From: Desulfobacterales bacterium
Lineage (GTDB): Bacteria; Desulfobacterota; DSM-4660; Desulfatiglandales; Desulfatiglandaceae
Length of the DNA stretch: 7,571 bases
Assembly (NCBI GenBank): GCA_021107495.1
Contig: JAIOSR010000172.1
Coordinates: 1-7,571 of the forward strand
Direction: 5' to 3'
In this document: positions 1-6,198 of the stretch, piece after piece
How positions within the stretch are numbered: the first letter of the stretch is position 1
Layout: the number at the start of each line of letters is the position of its first letter
Made by a program: the position numbers and the translations under genes
Notes under the pieces: generated by a model
Told to the model about the DNA's origin: nothing
The model's database searches: none
What the model saw: only the letters and a program-made list of their open reading frames with translations

Positions 1-83
1 GTTCACGGTTCAAGGTTAAAAAACGATGAACATAGACCAGTATGAAGATAAGGCAACCAACCGTGAACCATGAACCGTGAACC
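1..83. repeat. Hairpin-forming GTTCACGG / CCGTGAAC intergenic repeat
   Basis: Bases 1-17 are the reverse complement of bases 66-82 in 16 of 17 positions (the only mismatch is A13 opposite A70), with a 48-nt loop between them. The right arm also holds a tandem direct repeat: AACCGTGAACC occurs at 59-69 and again at 73-83, 14 nt apart. The left arm begins at the window edge, so the element may extend further left. It is non-coding and lies just upstream of the oxidoreductase operon. The layout resembles dispersed REP-like intergenic repeats. A role as attenuator or mRNA-end structure is possible but unproven. Confidence 0.75.
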
Positions 84-138
84 TGACAACCTGAGTTACA
101 AAGCCGGAACAAAAACAAGGTAAAAAGGGAGATAGAGA

Positions 139-2073
139 ATGATGAGAGACACCAAATTTGACATTCTGTTTGAGCCGCTCAAGATGTCGAACCTGACTCT
201 GAAAAATCGGTTTTTCATGGCGCCCATCGGGACGACCTTTCATATGAAGCAGTTGTCGGACTTTTTGGCTGAAAGGGCCAAAGGGGATGTGGCGCTCATC
301 ACCACAGGAGAAACATGTGTTCACCCCGGTGGCAGGGCAGGTGCAGGCCAAGAGGAGCCTCGGCTTGAAACGGATGATGATATAAAAGCCTTTTCCCCTC
401 TGGTAAAGGCGGTCCAAAATGCAGGTGCCAAAATTGTCGCCCAGCTCAATCATGCGGGCCGGTATTCTTCCAGCCGAGCGCTTCAGCAGCAACCTGTTGC
501 CCCATCGGCAATTGCCTCACGTTATACAGGCGAAACACCCAGGGAACTTTCGACTGCGGAAACAGATGACCTGGTTATGGCGTTTGCGGAGGCAGCCCTT
601 CGAGCGCAAAAGGCCGGTTTCGACGGGATAGAAATTTTAGGAAGTTCCGGCTACTTGATCAGCCAGTTTCTTTCTCCGGTAACAAACAAAAGGGATGACA
701 AGTATGGCGGAGATACACTCCAAAGGGCGACCTTCCTTTTTTCAATTCTGCAGGAAACAAGAAAAAAAGTGGGAGACGATTTCAATATTTGCGTCAAATT
801 CGATGCCGAGGACAGCATGGAAGGCGGAAGGACCCTGAAAGATTCCATTTTGCTGGCGCCTCATATCGTATCCGCGGGTGCGGACAGACTCCACACTTGG
901 GCCGGGTGGCATGAGGCCACACGTCCCATGTTGCCCATGTTTGTTAAACGTGGGGCCTTTTCCCATCTTGCTGCGGAGATTAAGAAGGTGGTGGATGTTC
1001 CCGTCTCCACTGTGGGCAGGATTAACGATCCTTATGTGGCTGCCGATATCCTCGCCAAGGGCGAAGCGGATTTGATCGGTCTCGGCAGGGCCCTGTTGTG
1101 CGACCCTGATTTTGTCAAAAAGACATCGGACGGACGAACCGATGAGATACGACGCTGCACGGCCTGCTGTTACTGTTTTGACCAGATAATGCGGGCCATT
1201 CAAGGAGATAAAAAGGCCGGCCTCAAATGCTCCATAAACCCTGAGCTGGGACGTGAGGGCGAAGGCCTTATTCGCCCGGCTGAAGAAAAGAAGAATGTGG
1301 TTGTCGTAGGCGGTGGGCCTGCAGGAATGGAGGTTGCCCGAACAGCCTCACTTCGCGGTCATAGCGTTACCCTTTTTGAAAAAGATGACAAACTGGGCGG
1401 GCTGGTCAATCTGGCCTTTGTTCCTCCTCATAAAGGGGAGTTGAAAAATGTCGTTGACTATTATGTCCGTCAGATGGAAATCCTTCCCTTGAAGGTCAGG
1501 CTGGGTGAATCTTTCACTGAGGAGGAGTTTGAACGGATAAAACCCGATGCATTGGTTTTTGCGGCCGGAGCCCGTGAGCTATTACCCCGGATACCGGGAA
1601 TAAGCGCAGAACATGTCTTTACGGCCCTGGAAATCTTAAAGGACGACATACCTGTTAAGGAAAGTGTTGTCGTTATCGGGGGTGGTTTGATCGGTGTTGA
1701 AACGGCTGAGTTTTTGGCCGACCGGGGAAAGAAGGTGACGGTCATTGAAATGCTTAAGGCCGTTGCCACTGATGTAGGGCCCACCATTAGATGGGGCCTT
1801 TTGGCAAGACTTTCTAAGAAAATATCCATGCTCACATCTACCAGTGTTATTGAAATCAAAGAGAAAAGCGTAGTCGTGTCGGACCCTGAACAAAACAGGA
1901 AGGATATCCCCTGCCATACAGTGGTTATTGCCACCGGATTAAGTAGCAGGTCGGACCTGGTGGAACCGCTGAAGATGAGGGATACCGAGGTCTATGTGGT
2001 AGGGTCATGCGTGAAGCCCGGACAGATTGCCGACGCAGTTGCAGATGCCTTTGAGGTTGGTTGCAGGATTTAA
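139..2073 (+). CDS. FadH-like FMN/4Fe-4S/FAD NAD(P)H oxidoreductase (2,4-dienoyl-CoA reductase family)
   Basis: This 644-residue protein has the full length and domain order of the FadH/2-enoate reductase/trimethylamine dehydrogenase family. An N-terminal FMN TIM barrel (about 5-335) includes LKNRFFMAP near 21-29 and QLNHAGR at 102-108. A cysteine cluster follows for a 4Fe-4S centre (C340, C343, C346, C364). Then come an FAD-binding fold with GGGPAG at 391-396 and a nested NAD(P)H fold with GGGLIG at 514-519. Y172 (in GSSGYL) and H258 (in GWHEA) align with the catalytic Tyr166 and His252 of E. coli FadH, so an enoyl- or dienoyl-CoA reductase reaction in the cytoplasm is likely. E537 at the end of the second NAD-fold strand hints at NADH rather than NADPH (inference). 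The start has AGGGAG at 126-131, 7 nt upstream of tandem ATGs. It is probably co-transcribed with the acyl-CoA dehydrogenase 50 nt downstream. The exact substrate cannot be read from sequence. Confidence 0.93.
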   Translation: MMRDTKFDILFEPLKMSNLTLKNRFFMAPIGTTFHMKQLSDFLAERAKGDVALITTGETCVHPGGRAGAGQEEPRLETDDDIKAFSPLVKAVQNAGAKIVAQLNHAGRYSSSRALQQQPVAPSAIASRYTGETPRELSTAETDDLVMAFAEAALRAQKAGFDGIEILGSSGYLISQFLSPVTNKRDDKYGGDTLQRATFLFSILQETRKKVGDDFNICVKFDAEDSMEGGRTLKDSILLAPHIVSAGADRLHTWAGWHEATRPMLPMFVKRGAFSHLAAEIKKVVDVPVSTVGRINDPYVAADILAKGEADLIGLGRALLCDPDFVKKTSDGRTDEIRRCTACCYCFDQIMRAIQGDKKAGLKCSINPELGREGEGLIRPAEEKKNVVVVGGGPAGMEVARTASLRGHSVTLFEKDDKLGGLVNLAFVPPHKGELKNVVDYYVRQMEILPLKVRLGESFTEEEFERIKPDALVFAAGARELLPRIPGISAEHVFTALEILKDDIPVKESVVVIGGGLIGVETAEFLADRGKKVTVIEMLKAVATDVGPTIRWGLLARLSKKISMLTSTSVIEIKEKSVVVSDPEQNRKDIPCHTVVIATGLSSRSDLVEPLKMRDTEVYVVGSCVKPGQIADAVADAFEVGCRI

Positions 2074-2107
2074 GGAGTGTAAGCGGATTAGCGGCGCTTT
2101 CACACAT

Positions 2108-2114
2108 AAAGGAG
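2108..2114 (+). promoter_or_regulatory. Ribosome binding site fixing the acyl-CoA dehydrogenase start
   Basis: AAAGGAG lies 9 nt before the ATG at 2124. The reading frame is open back to an ATG at 2061, which would overlap the previous gene and add 21 residues unlike the family. The strong site here makes 2124 the better start. Confidence 0.75.
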
Positions 2115-2123
2115 ATTCAGGGA

Positions 2124-3269
2124 ATGGGTCGAAATATGTTCAGTGAGGAACACGAAATATTCAGGGACGCTTTTCGAAAATATATTCGGAATGAGGTGGC
2201 CCCGTATCTTGAGGAATGGGAAGAGAAAAAAGAAGTACCTCGTAGCGCCTGGAAAGGACTGGGAGAGCAGGGGTTTCTCTGTCCATGGCTCGAAGAGAAA
2301 TATGGTGGATCGGGGGTCGGATTCGAGTATTCGGTTATCATCATCGAAGAACTCAGCCGCATAAGAGCGGATGGATTTCAGGTGGCACTCCACAGCGATA
2401 TCATTGCCCCTTATATCCATTCCTTTGGGGACGAAAAACAAAAAGAAAGGTGGCTATCCGGTTGCGCCACAGGAGATACCATCCTGGCCGTTGCAATGAC
2501 TGAACCGGGCACAGGGTCCGACCTGCAGGCCATTCGTACCAAGGCCGTCAAAGACGGTGACTCCTATGTGATCAACGGACAGAAAACCTTTATCTCAAAC
2601 GGGGTTTTCTGTGACTTAGCGATTGTGGCCTGTAAAACCGACCCTGACGCGGTACCCGCTCACAAAGGCATCAGCCTGTTCCTGGTGGAGGATGGGACGC
2701 CCGGATTCTCAAAAGGTCAAAAGCTCAAAAAAATGGGTATGTATTGTGCGGATACGGCAGAGCTTTACTTTGAGGACTGCCGTATCCCTGAGGAAAACCT
2801 GCTTGGTGAAGAGGGCCATGGCTTTCAATATCTGATGCAGAAATTGCAGCAGGAACGTCTCGTATGTGCAATTCAGACCCAGGTAGCCGCCGAGACCATG
2901 CTGGACTTGACCATCGAATACTGCAGGGAACGTGAGGCATTTGGAAAACCCATAGGCCGGTTTCAACACAATGCCTTCAAAATCGTGGAAATGGCCACCG
3001 AGGTTGAACTTGGCCGGACCTTTATAAATGACCTCTTAGCCGACCATATGGAGGGAAAGGACCTGATCAAGAAGGTCTCCATGGCCAAGTGGTGGCTTGC
3101 GGAAATGGCAAATCGTCTGGCCTATGACTGCGTTCAGCTTCATGGTGGCTATGGCTACATGGAGGAATACTCCATATGCAGATGGTATAGGGATATTCGG
3201 GCGACCAGTATCTATGCGGGCACTACCGAGATAATGAAAACCATAATTGCCAAGCGCCTGGGCTTTTAG
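2124..3269 (+). CDS. Acyl-CoA dehydrogenase (isovaleryl/long-chain active-site type)
   Basis: This 381-residue flavoprotein has the usual family length. It would oxidise an acyl-CoA to the trans-2-enoyl-CoA and pass electrons to an electron-transfer flavoprotein; no etf gene is in the window. Both family signatures are present: AMTEPGTGSD at about 124-133, and a QLHGGYGY segment starting at Q338 and running into the WYRD stretch. The common C-terminal catalytic Glu (YEGT in short- and medium-chain enzymes) is Ala365 in IYAGTTEI. Glu244, in QQERL, sits where isovaleryl- and long-chain acyl-CoA dehydrogenases carry their catalytic base. The enzyme is therefore predicted to be active and of that subgroup. 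It follows the FadH-like gene by 50 nt on the same strand, consistent with one operon for acyl-CoA/enoyl-CoA turnover. The chain length or branching of the substrate is not determinable here. Confidence 0.93.
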   Translation: MGRNMFSEEHEIFRDAFRKYIRNEVAPYLEEWEEKKEVPRSAWKGLGEQGFLCPWLEEKYGGSGVGFEYSVIIIEELSRIRADGFQVALHSDIIAPYIHSFGDEKQKERWLSGCATGDTILAVAMTEPGTGSDLQAIRTKAVKDGDSYVINGQKTFISNGVFCDLAIVACKTDPDAVPAHKGISLFLVEDGTPGFSKGQKLKKMGMYCADTAELYFEDCRIPEENLLGEEGHGFQYLMQKLQQERLVCAIQTQVAAETMLDLTIEYCREREAFGKPIGRFQHNAFKIVEMATEVELGRTFINDLLADHMEGKDLIKKVSMAKWWLAEMANRLAYDCVQLHGGYGYMEEYSICRWYRDIRATSIYAGTTEIMKTIIAKRLGF

Positions 3270-3300
3270 CAGTTTAAAACAGGTTCGGTTTTCAATAAGT

Positions 3301-3474
3301 TCAAGCAAAAAGCCTATCCCGGCATATGGCCTCAGGATGATGTATGAGGTCTACAAACAGCTCCAGGGAAATGCCGGGGAAAGACAGCTCAAAGATCCCA
3401 ACATCGGTCTCACCCATAACATGGGCGGGTTTCCTCCCATGAATATCATCAGCGTCAGTATCGTGGGTAACTAA
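3301..3474 (+). pseudogene. C-terminal remnant of a thiolase (acetyl-CoA acetyltransferase family)
   Basis: About 58 codons read as the end of a thiolase of the SCP2-like type. The frame shows AYGLRMMYEVYKQLQGNAG, then GLTHNMGGFPPMN and a final IVG before the TAA stop. The nominal ATG of this frame (3247) lies inside the acyl-CoA dehydrogenase and is not a credible start. Only about 31 nt separate that gene's stop from the remnant, so roughly the first 85% of a normal ~390-residue thiolase is missing. The residue where the catalytic His of GHP would sit reads Lys (KKPIPAYG), and the usual C-terminal Cys position reads Asn. A thiolase is the expected last step of a beta-oxidation operon. This looks like an internal deletion that joined the dehydrogenase end to the thiolase tail. 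It is very unlikely to be functional. Confidence 0.75.
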
Positions 3475-3481
3475 AAATCAC

Positions 3482-3513
3482 ACAACCCTCCCCCTTAGCC
3501 GAGAGAGGGTTGT
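3482..3513. terminator. Stem-loop between convergent gene ends, probable (bidirectional) terminator
   Basis: ACAACCCTC (3482-3490) and GAGGGTTGT (3505-3513) form a perfect 9-bp stem with a 14-nt loop. It starts 7 nt after the thiolase-remnant stop and ends 29 nt before the stop of the convergent (-) strand remnant. The T tract on the + side is weak (CTCTATT), so it is only a moderate intrinsic terminator. Confidence 0.6.
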
Positions 3514-3542
3514 CTCTATTCCGTAATACGCATTCTTGCAAG

Positions 3543-3863
3543 CTATTCGAACTTAACCTCATCTATCCAAACCGTGTTGGATCCCGGCCAGTCTCCCATA
3601 GCCTCCCAACTTGCGAACATGAACAATGACCCTATGACATTTTGAAGATCAGGTTTGTCTGAATAGCGATTGACATTATTCTTTGTCCATGTAGATGGGA
3701 CAAGGTCATCGAAGGAGATTTCAATCCTCTTCCACGTCTTATCCGGTCGGATTACGGCTTTTTGGGAATAATTTACCCAGGTCCTCTTGCCTGACTTCAG
3801 CACTGCGTCATCATCATAACAATAAAGTAGAAAAAAATTTTGTTTGGTTTGGAAAAAAATGAA
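3543..3863 (-). pseudogene. C-terminal remnant of a carbohydrate-binding/galactose-binding-like jelly-roll protein
   Basis: The frame is open from a TGA at 3864-3866 to the stop at 3543-3545. The nominal GTG start at 3803 would give 86 residues. The translation has the alternating pattern of a beta-sandwich ligand-binding domain: a basic TWKRIEISFDDLVPSTW strand-turn, a conserved-looking segment ending in SLFMFASWE, and a terminal SNTVWIDEVKFE. This ending is common in CIA30/CBM-like domains of secreted or surface proteins. Plausible strand sequence (NFFLLYCYDDD) continues upstream of the GTG to about 3850, without a start codon, ribosome site or signal peptide. This suggests the 5' part of a larger gene has been lost. 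Family assignment is by pattern only. An alternative is a short stand-alone hypothetical protein. Confidence 0.5.
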
Positions 3864-4208
3864 TCAGCCTTTTTCCCTGCCATTAAGCCAAATCCAAATT
3901 AGCTAAGCCAGCGGTTCAAATTTAACTGACTGTTATTACTATTTAATTCAACACGAATAGGCTAAGCCTTAAGCTATCAATAAGCTAATGAAACCCCTAT
4001 TGGTTTTTTCTTATCCACAACGCGCCGTTCCCCCGTCCTCCTACATATTCAATACGATCTTCGTGAGCCATTTCCTGCAAAAAATTGCGAACCTTGTCCC
4101 TGCACTGCCTTTCCGACAGAAGATCAGACAGTTTGTCAAAAAGAGCTATTAGGCAAAACTTAGGCCACACATATTTCAGACTTATCACAGGTTTTTGACT
4201 CAGTTGAA
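3864..4208. other. AT-rich gap with TAAGCY word cluster
   Basis: No convincing intact gene lies here. The stretch is AT-rich. The word TAAGCC occurs at 3884, 3904 and 3963, and TAAGCT at 3970 and 3981, all on the same strand. GCTAAGCC is repeated at 3902-3909 and 3961-3968, and TAAGCTA at 3970-3976 and 3981-3987. The right part (3997-4188) holds the small (-) strand reading frame listed separately. No clear promoter for the gene starting at 4209 can be identified. Confidence 0.5.
3997..4188 (-). pseudogene. Small ORF, possible winged-helix C-terminal remnant
   Basis: This 63-codon frame has a GTG as its first start and ends in TAG. Its second half, with LLSERQCRDKVRNFLQEMA followed by RIEYVGGRGNGALWIRK, has the helix-helix-wing rhythm of a winged helix-turn-helix. 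Such modules often end helicases, AAA/AlbA-type proteins or Fic proteins. The frame stays open upstream to a stop at 4231-4233, overlapping the start of the divergent 550-residue gene. No Shine-Dalgarno site precedes the GTG. I do not recognise a specific family. It may be a truncated gene end or, less likely, a real small DNA-binding protein. Confidence 0.35.
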
Positions 4209-5861
4209 ATGCTGATGTATTGGCAAAATATCACAAGTAAAAGACGGGTATCAAATTTTCATAAATTACTTCGTGAGACAAGACCAAAAGCGAGTGAGGT
4301 TGCAGATCAGCTTAGTATTTGGTTGTCAGGGAACTCAGAGCAACTATGTAGAGTGGAATGGGACCTACTTCTACGTGAGATTGTGACATCAAGACCAAAG
4401 AAGGTAGTGTGGGAAGATCCCAAAGAAATTGTTCGAATACTCAATATGGTTGGGAAGACACATGGACTCAACCACACTTTTTTGCCATCCGGAGGGGGAT
4501 TGGATCTCCACGGAGCCAAGCACTATTCGAACAATAAAGTTGAGCTTGATTTCGAATTCAAAATTATAATTCAGCCTAAACTTTTACAGTTGAATCTTTA
4601 TGAAGACGCTCAATGGAACCACTTTTACCTAGAGACCGACGATATTATTCTGGCAAATGACGGAGATGGAAATCCTTATTCGGGTCAAAGTTTCGATGAA
4701 TATTCACAATTCGACGAGGACACCTATGTTGAGCGGTGGCGAATCAATTATCCGGAATTTAATGGAGTAAAAACTCCAGATAATGCGAGAATTGTTACTA
4801 TAAATCATCATGGTAACTTTGTAATATTTCCTAAAATTTCCTTCTATAACACCCAGCTAGACCGTCTTCGATTTGGAAACAACAAAGAGGAATATGTGTT
4901 TGATCCATATAATAAACTACATGACAAATTTGAAACCGCGGACCAATTCGCCGTGTTTCTTGAAACTATGAAGTCGCTTGCAAAACGGACTGATGATCAT
5001 GTTTCAGTCCCACTTAGTCTTGCGAAAAGGTATGGACGCAACGTTACAAGAAAGCCACTCGATCCGGTCCGACAAAAAAAGATAAAAGAAATATGCAGGC
5101 TTCTTGAGAACCATAATTTTCGGAGTTTGTTTGAAGATATTGACACTACACGTCTTCAAAACGGAGAGTTTCAGTTTGAATTTCATTTATCTGTTGATTT
5201 AATTAATTTTTATTTCCTAAATTTTGAATATAGACTCGTTAAGAAAAAGACAGAGTTCAGTCTCTCAACAATGTTAGAAGACCTAGCTGAAGCAGAAAAG
5301 CAGAAATCAGAGGCTCTTTTGGTCCAAGGATTTGAAAAAGCATGCAAAAAGATAGAGGCTCTTCAGGTTGAAGCATCAAATATTAAAGATGGTATTTGCG
5401 AAAGCATAGAAATTGATTTCTTTATTAGGGCAAGACGAACAACGAAGCTTGATGACTTAGGAATTCTTGATGAGAACAATGTTCGTCAAGTTCTAAGTCA
5501 AGGAAACGATGATACAGAAAGCGCTCTGGTTTTGGGGCCGCATGGGGACCTCATCTTGATTAACGCAGAAAATTTCTCCAGAGAGATTTGTCCATATTCT
5601 GCACTCTTGTTCACATTTGAACCACATATGAACATTTTAGGAACCAAAAGTGATAGCCGACTCGATGAGTTCATCAATGATTACTATAGCGACTTTCTTG
5701 CTATTACTTTGGGACATCTTGAGACTGGAAGATTTGTAGAATCCTTTGATGATACTTCGTATCATACTATCGAAGAGTTGAAGAAACTTATTATCATCAG
5801 CAATGAAAAGTATCCGGAATCTATTATCTATATCGGCCTGACAAAATCTTCGAACAGATGA
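4209..5861 (+). CDS. Protein of unknown function, 550 residues, AT-rich gene
   Basis: No family is recognised with confidence. The protein has no signal peptide or membrane segments and is probably cytoplasmic. It reads as an alpha/beta N-terminal half (to about 260), a basic linker (about 273-294), a likely helical or coiled-coil segment at about 352-396, and a C-terminal alpha/beta part (about 400-545). Residues 147-157 (ILANDGDGNPY), then VTINHHGN near 196-203 and an FETADQFAVFLE helix near 241-252, weakly recall SMI1/KNR4 (SUKH) proteins. This is a hypothesis only. An acidic patch spans 144-172. The first ATG (4209) and another at 4215 have no evident Shine-Dalgarno site; the frame is open upstream to a TAG at 4161, without other ATG/GTG starts. 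The base composition differs from the left operon (14 G/C of 60 at 5161-5220 versus 37 of 60 at 301-360), which suggests acquisition. TATCACA boxes lie just upstream (4183) and downstream. Confidence 0.75.
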   Translation: MLMYWQNITSKRRVSNFHKLLRETRPKASEVADQLSIWLSGNSEQLCRVEWDLLLREIVTSRPKKVVWEDPKEIVRILNMVGKTHGLNHTFLPSGGGLDLHGAKHYSNNKVELDFEFKIIIQPKLLQLNLYEDAQWNHFYLETDDIILANDGDGNPYSGQSFDEYSQFDEDTYVERWRINYPEFNGVKTPDNARIVTINHHGNFVIFPKISFYNTQLDRLRFGNNKEEYVFDPYNKLHDKFETADQFAVFLETMKSLAKRTDDHVSVPLSLAKRYGRNVTRKPLDPVRQKKIKEICRLLENHNFRSLFEDIDTTRLQNGEFQFEFHLSVDLINFYFLNFEYRLVKKKTEFSLSTMLEDLAEAEKQKSEALLVQGFEKACKKIEALQVEASNIKDGICESIEIDFFIRARRTTKLDDLGILDENNVRQVLSQGNDDTESALVLGPHGDLILINAENFSREICPYSALLFTFEPHMNILGTKSDSRLDEFINDYYSDFLAITLGHLETGRFVESFDDTSYHTIEELKKLIIISNEKYPESIIYIGLTKSSNR

Positions 5862-5922
5862 CGGATGGCTGACACCAGATTACTTGAGACAGTCATTTTT
5901 AAAGTTTTGGGTATCTGCTATG

Positions 5923-5967
5923 TATCACAACCCCATCCAAACTTGTGATAAGAGAATAGTATCACAA
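5923..5967. promoter_or_regulatory. Three alternating TATCACAA/TTGTGATA boxes, operator-like
   Basis: TATCACAA (5923-5930), TTGTGATA (5943-5950) and TATCACAA (5960-5967) are perfect 8-nt copies in alternating orientation, with spacers of 12 and 9 nt. Any two neighbours form an inverted repeat. The first and third copies match as a 9-mer, GTATCACAA. There is no U tract, so a terminator is unlikely. The TGTGA/TCACA half-sites are 13 nt apart, not the 6 nt of a CRP site. Binding by an unknown dimeric regulator or recombinase is inference. Confidence 0.5.
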
Positions 5968-6002
5968 GGCTAAGAAAAATCGTGATCATAGAAAATGATT
6001 AT

Positions 6003-6041
6003 AAAAACCCCGGCAAGGGCGCGATTGAAAATGCCCTTCCC
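6003..6041 (-). terminator. Probable Rho-independent terminator of the ATPase gene
   Basis: Read on the (-) strand, GGGAAGGGC (6041-6033) pairs with GCCCTTGCC (6020-6012) with a single G-G mismatch around a 12-nt loop. GGGG and a TTTTT run (6007-6003) follow. It lies about 160 nt beyond the ATPase stop codon. The four-base gap before the T run makes it less than ideal. Confidence 0.5.
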
Positions 6042-6198
6042 ATTCGATCTATTTGTGATGTGCCAGCTTAAAAATACTGTATAACCTGAAAGCCTGAATA
6101 AAAGGCCCGGTACAATAGGCTTGGCCCCAATGAAAAGGCTTCGCATTCCGATGGTAAACATTTCAAGAGTTCAGGTAAATGATCCTTTACGTTCGGGC

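Larger units (their letters stand above)
5862..6198. other. Intergenic region between convergent genes
   Basis: This 337-nt gap separates the 550-residue gene from the convergent ATPase gene. It holds the TATCACAA box array (5923-5967) and a probable (-) strand terminator (6003-6041). TTGTGAT recurs at 6053-6059. Short open frames occur on both strands but show no ribosome site or recognisable protein pattern. Confidence 0.6.

Noticed and set aside
1..83. CRISPR repeat array
   Set aside because: The repeat units are adjacent or 3 nt apart and inverted at the far arm. There are no spacers of regular length and no cas gene.
742..1203. Long antisense frames inside the FadH-like gene and the dehydrogenase
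   Set aside because: They have no ribosome sites and no family resemblance, and lie opposite strongly supported genes.
2061..2123. N-terminal extension of the acyl-CoA dehydrogenase from the ATG at 2061
   Set aside because: It overlaps the previous gene, adds non-family residues and ignores the strong AAAGGAG at 2108-2114.
3479..5938. TCACACAACCCTCCCC (3479) and TATCACAACCCCATCC (5923) as direct-repeat attachment sites
   Set aside because: The match is short and imperfect, and the first copy is part of a terminator stem. No integrase is present.
5923..5950. The 8-bp inverted repeat as an intrinsic terminator of the 550-residue gene
   Set aside because: The stem is AT-rich, there is no following T tract, and a third copy of the box argues for a binding-site array instead.
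5944..5966. CRP/FNR-type operator in TGTGA...TCACA
   Set aside because: The half-sites are 13 nt apart instead of the 6 nt of the CRP consensus.
5970..6161. 63-codon (-) strand frame with hydrophobic stretches, like a membrane protein fragment
   Set aside because: It has no ribosome site and no recognisable family, and the probable ATPase terminator lies inside it. It is most likely chance or very decayed sequence.
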